Positions 61,892 to 64,000 of a stretch of DNA of 64,000 nt are shown piece by piece. The stretch's first letter is position 1. Every line of letters begins with the position of its first letter. The notes under the pieces were generated by a model, which saw only the letters and a program-made list of their open reading frames with translations, did no database searches and had not been told where the DNA came from. Origin of the DNA: Yamagishiella unicocca (lineage: Eukaryota; Chlorophyta; Chlorophyceae; Chlamydomonadales; Volvocaceae); assembly GCA_003116995.1 (NCBI GenBank), contig BDSL01000124.1, positions 1 to 64,000 of the forward strand, given 5' to 3'. A program made the translations under genes and the position numbers.

Positions 61892-64000
61892 GTTGAAGTG
61901 CGTGACCTGTGAAAAACTCCCGATGTACCGCATCGCCGAACTCTGTTCGTTGTGCCGTGCCGCTTGGTATTCCCACAAAGGTTCCCGCATCTGCGAGTGT
62001 GCGTGGCATCGAAGAAGGTCGTAGTAATAATGAAGGTATGGTATGCAAGATCGCGTGACCTGTGCCACTTGCGTTTGGCGTGGCGTTTCTGGGGGAAACG
62101 GAACACCACTCCCAAAAAACAAGGATCGATGTACTACAATGCAAGCCAACACAGGGAGGGATTGTTACGAAGAGGCAGCAATTATCTAATATAAGAATAC
62201 AGGTTTCTCCAATGTCTGACTGTTGAGCAGTACCGTCGGGCCGTCGACTTTTTTATTACCTCATCTGACGGTAGCTAGGTGACTCCCTTGCGCCAGCTTT
62301 GGTTGCATCTTCGGCAATACAGCGACTGGTAGATTACTACAGATTGTTGGCCTGCAGCGCAACTACTTGAGCGTCGCGAAGTTACCCAAGTTAGTGCCAG
62401 CCCTTATTATTATTTGTTATTTACGCGTTGCTGGCCAACCATGCGCAATAGGATAAGGCTAGTAATCATCACCAAACACGAACGTAATTTGCAGTAGGAC
62501 GGCCAGTCGCCTTATTTAGGCACCGCGATGTATGCTGTATGTGTGCCTTCGGAGCCCCACGGCGCACCTGATTCTTTGTCTTCTTCTTCCTTCCCAATTG
62601 CTTGCCGTCCTTCGCCTATTGGCGCCTGACTACTGCACAAATCTGTGTCCATATGCAGTCATTTGGGGCCAGAGATAGAAACTCTGCAGCCAAAAAAGAC
62701 CGACAAGTAAGGCAGGACCGTCAAAAAACTGATGCGGGCCCCCTATGCATGGAGACCACCACAGGTAAAACGAGACATCCTCAGGCCACTAGCGCGCACG
62801 AAGGCCTAGTCTGCGCCTATAATTGCCCCCCGATCGCGCACGCCGAGCGCTTACAAATCGGGCTCCGTCCTCGCTCGGCATAGTCGCTGAACCTGCGTGT
62901 TTTGTTTAGCTTGGAGTGCGCATCCCATCCGGCGAGCACTCACGCCCCCCCCTTGCAAGGTGACCAGCAGGCAGCCTAAAAAGGTCCTGTGTGTCGGCTT
63001 TCTCACGTGATGTACGGGTACGAAGTAAGGATGCCTATCTAGTGCTAGTCCGTTGCAGCACGCAGCTAGTTGCCCTTTTGAATTCCGCGGCAACACCCAG
63101 GACGAGTCGACGACCGCGGCCCTCCGCGGCCCGCTGGTCCCCAGCCACTATGTACACCGACCCTCGCTATGTATCCCTTTCCCTTTACCACACTCCATGC
63201 TCCAACCGCCGCGAGCCTGTGTTTTGAAGTCCTCCGGGCTTGTATGCCCAGAGAGGCTGCTGTATGTAAGCAGTACGAAGCTGGTGTTGTATGTAGACTA
63301 TTATGGGTGCCTCCCAGTCATCGATCGGGTTTGCCCATTTCCTAGTTATGGGGATTCAAAGGGCAACCCTGCGTTCACGACTGCAGGGCGGCTGCAGCTG
63401 TCATCCCAAAAGTTTTTCCAAATTCAAGCGGGATGAAAAGATGTCAGCAGGGGTGGAATGGCGCTCGCGTTGTCTCGTGTTGAGGAAAGATAGCCACGGC
63501 AAGCGCGCGCGCTGCCGAGTTCCTCGCCCGTACGTATGCCCGATGAATTGTAATTATCGGTAGCCCAATATTAGCCCATCAGCCAAATATGCATATTGTA
63601 GATAGTCGCCCTCGCAACAGCAGGGAGCATCGTAACGAATGAATTTACCCATAACAAACGAACGAATAACTACTTCGGTCCAGTTCAGGGCCGCGAGCTG
63701 CGCTTTCCTCTGCGACCGTCTGTCGCATGGCTGGATAAGGCATGGTAGGGCCCTTAGGGCGTCGCCCGTCCCTTTTACTTTCAAGCGACTCCGCGATTTT
63801 TTGGCCCGCAGCTCGTCGCATCGCTCACGCGCGGGAAGGTGCAAACGGGTTGCGCGCCTTACGCAGCGTTGCAGCAGGCGGTCACAGTAAAATGTGCACC
63901 AGAAGACGACGCAAGATGACATACACAGTGTTATAATATGTGTACCGCGTGCAGAAATGGTCTCGGAGCAAAATGCATCGGCAGGGAGGAGTACTCCTAC
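61892..64000. other. No gene recognised at the right end
   Basis: Presumed promoter and 5' flank of the cyclase gene, then unassigned sequence. The only longer plus-strand frame (63053-63436, 127 codons, with RLLYVSSTKLVLYVDYYG) has no family I recognise and no flanking exon pair. It could be an exon of a gene that continues outside the window. Confidence 0.4.

Overview
The window looks like nuclear DNA of a volvocine green alga (Chlamydomonas/Gonium/Volvox group). The evidence is a pherophorin gene with a long hydroxyproline-type Pro/Ser repeat, a receptor nucleotidyl cyclase with a solute-binding-protein ectodomain of the type seen in these algae, dense spliceosomal introns (including GC-AG introns), TGTAA polyadenylation signals, GC-rich exons and abundant intronic minisatellites. 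The species cannot be named from the sequence alone. Gene models below were built by joining exons by hand; where codon phase closes across every junction this is stated.

Layout. 1-4390 (+): 3' part of a pherophorin gene, running off the left edge. About 5.4-6.15 kb (-): decayed non-LTR retrotransposon piece with an endonuclease signature. 7373-11790 (-): complete 8-exon, 800-residue SET-domain histone lysine methyltransferase. 12320-34941 (+): very large many-exon gene with an N-terminal GHKL ATPase, a long chain of beta-rich exons, a coiled coil and an SMC-type hinge, i.e. an SMCHD1/GMI1-like protein. 36466-37377 (-): intronless mitochondrial copper chaperone SCO1. 37605-42890 (+): DNA polymerase eta, 11 exons, 871 residues. 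43-49.9 kb: gene-poor repeat region with retroposon 3' ends, a fold-back repeat, a ~980-bp heptamer array and a ~170-bp tandem repeat. 49988-61891 (-): receptor-type nucleotidyl cyclase with two cyclase modules. 61.9-64 kb: nothing recognised.

How the parts relate. Two gene pairs are divergent and closely spaced: SET methyltransferase/SMCHD1-like (529 bp between start codons) and SCO1/POLH (227 bp). The first pair joins two chromatin-type proteins and is the most interesting arrangement here: in animals and plants, proteins with this GHKL+hinge layout act in silencing or DNA repair, and SUV39-like SET enzymes write silencing marks. The repeat region and the retroposon stubs in the cyclase introns give a small catalogue of one non-LTR family's 3' end, including one 37-bp insertion with an intact target-site duplication.
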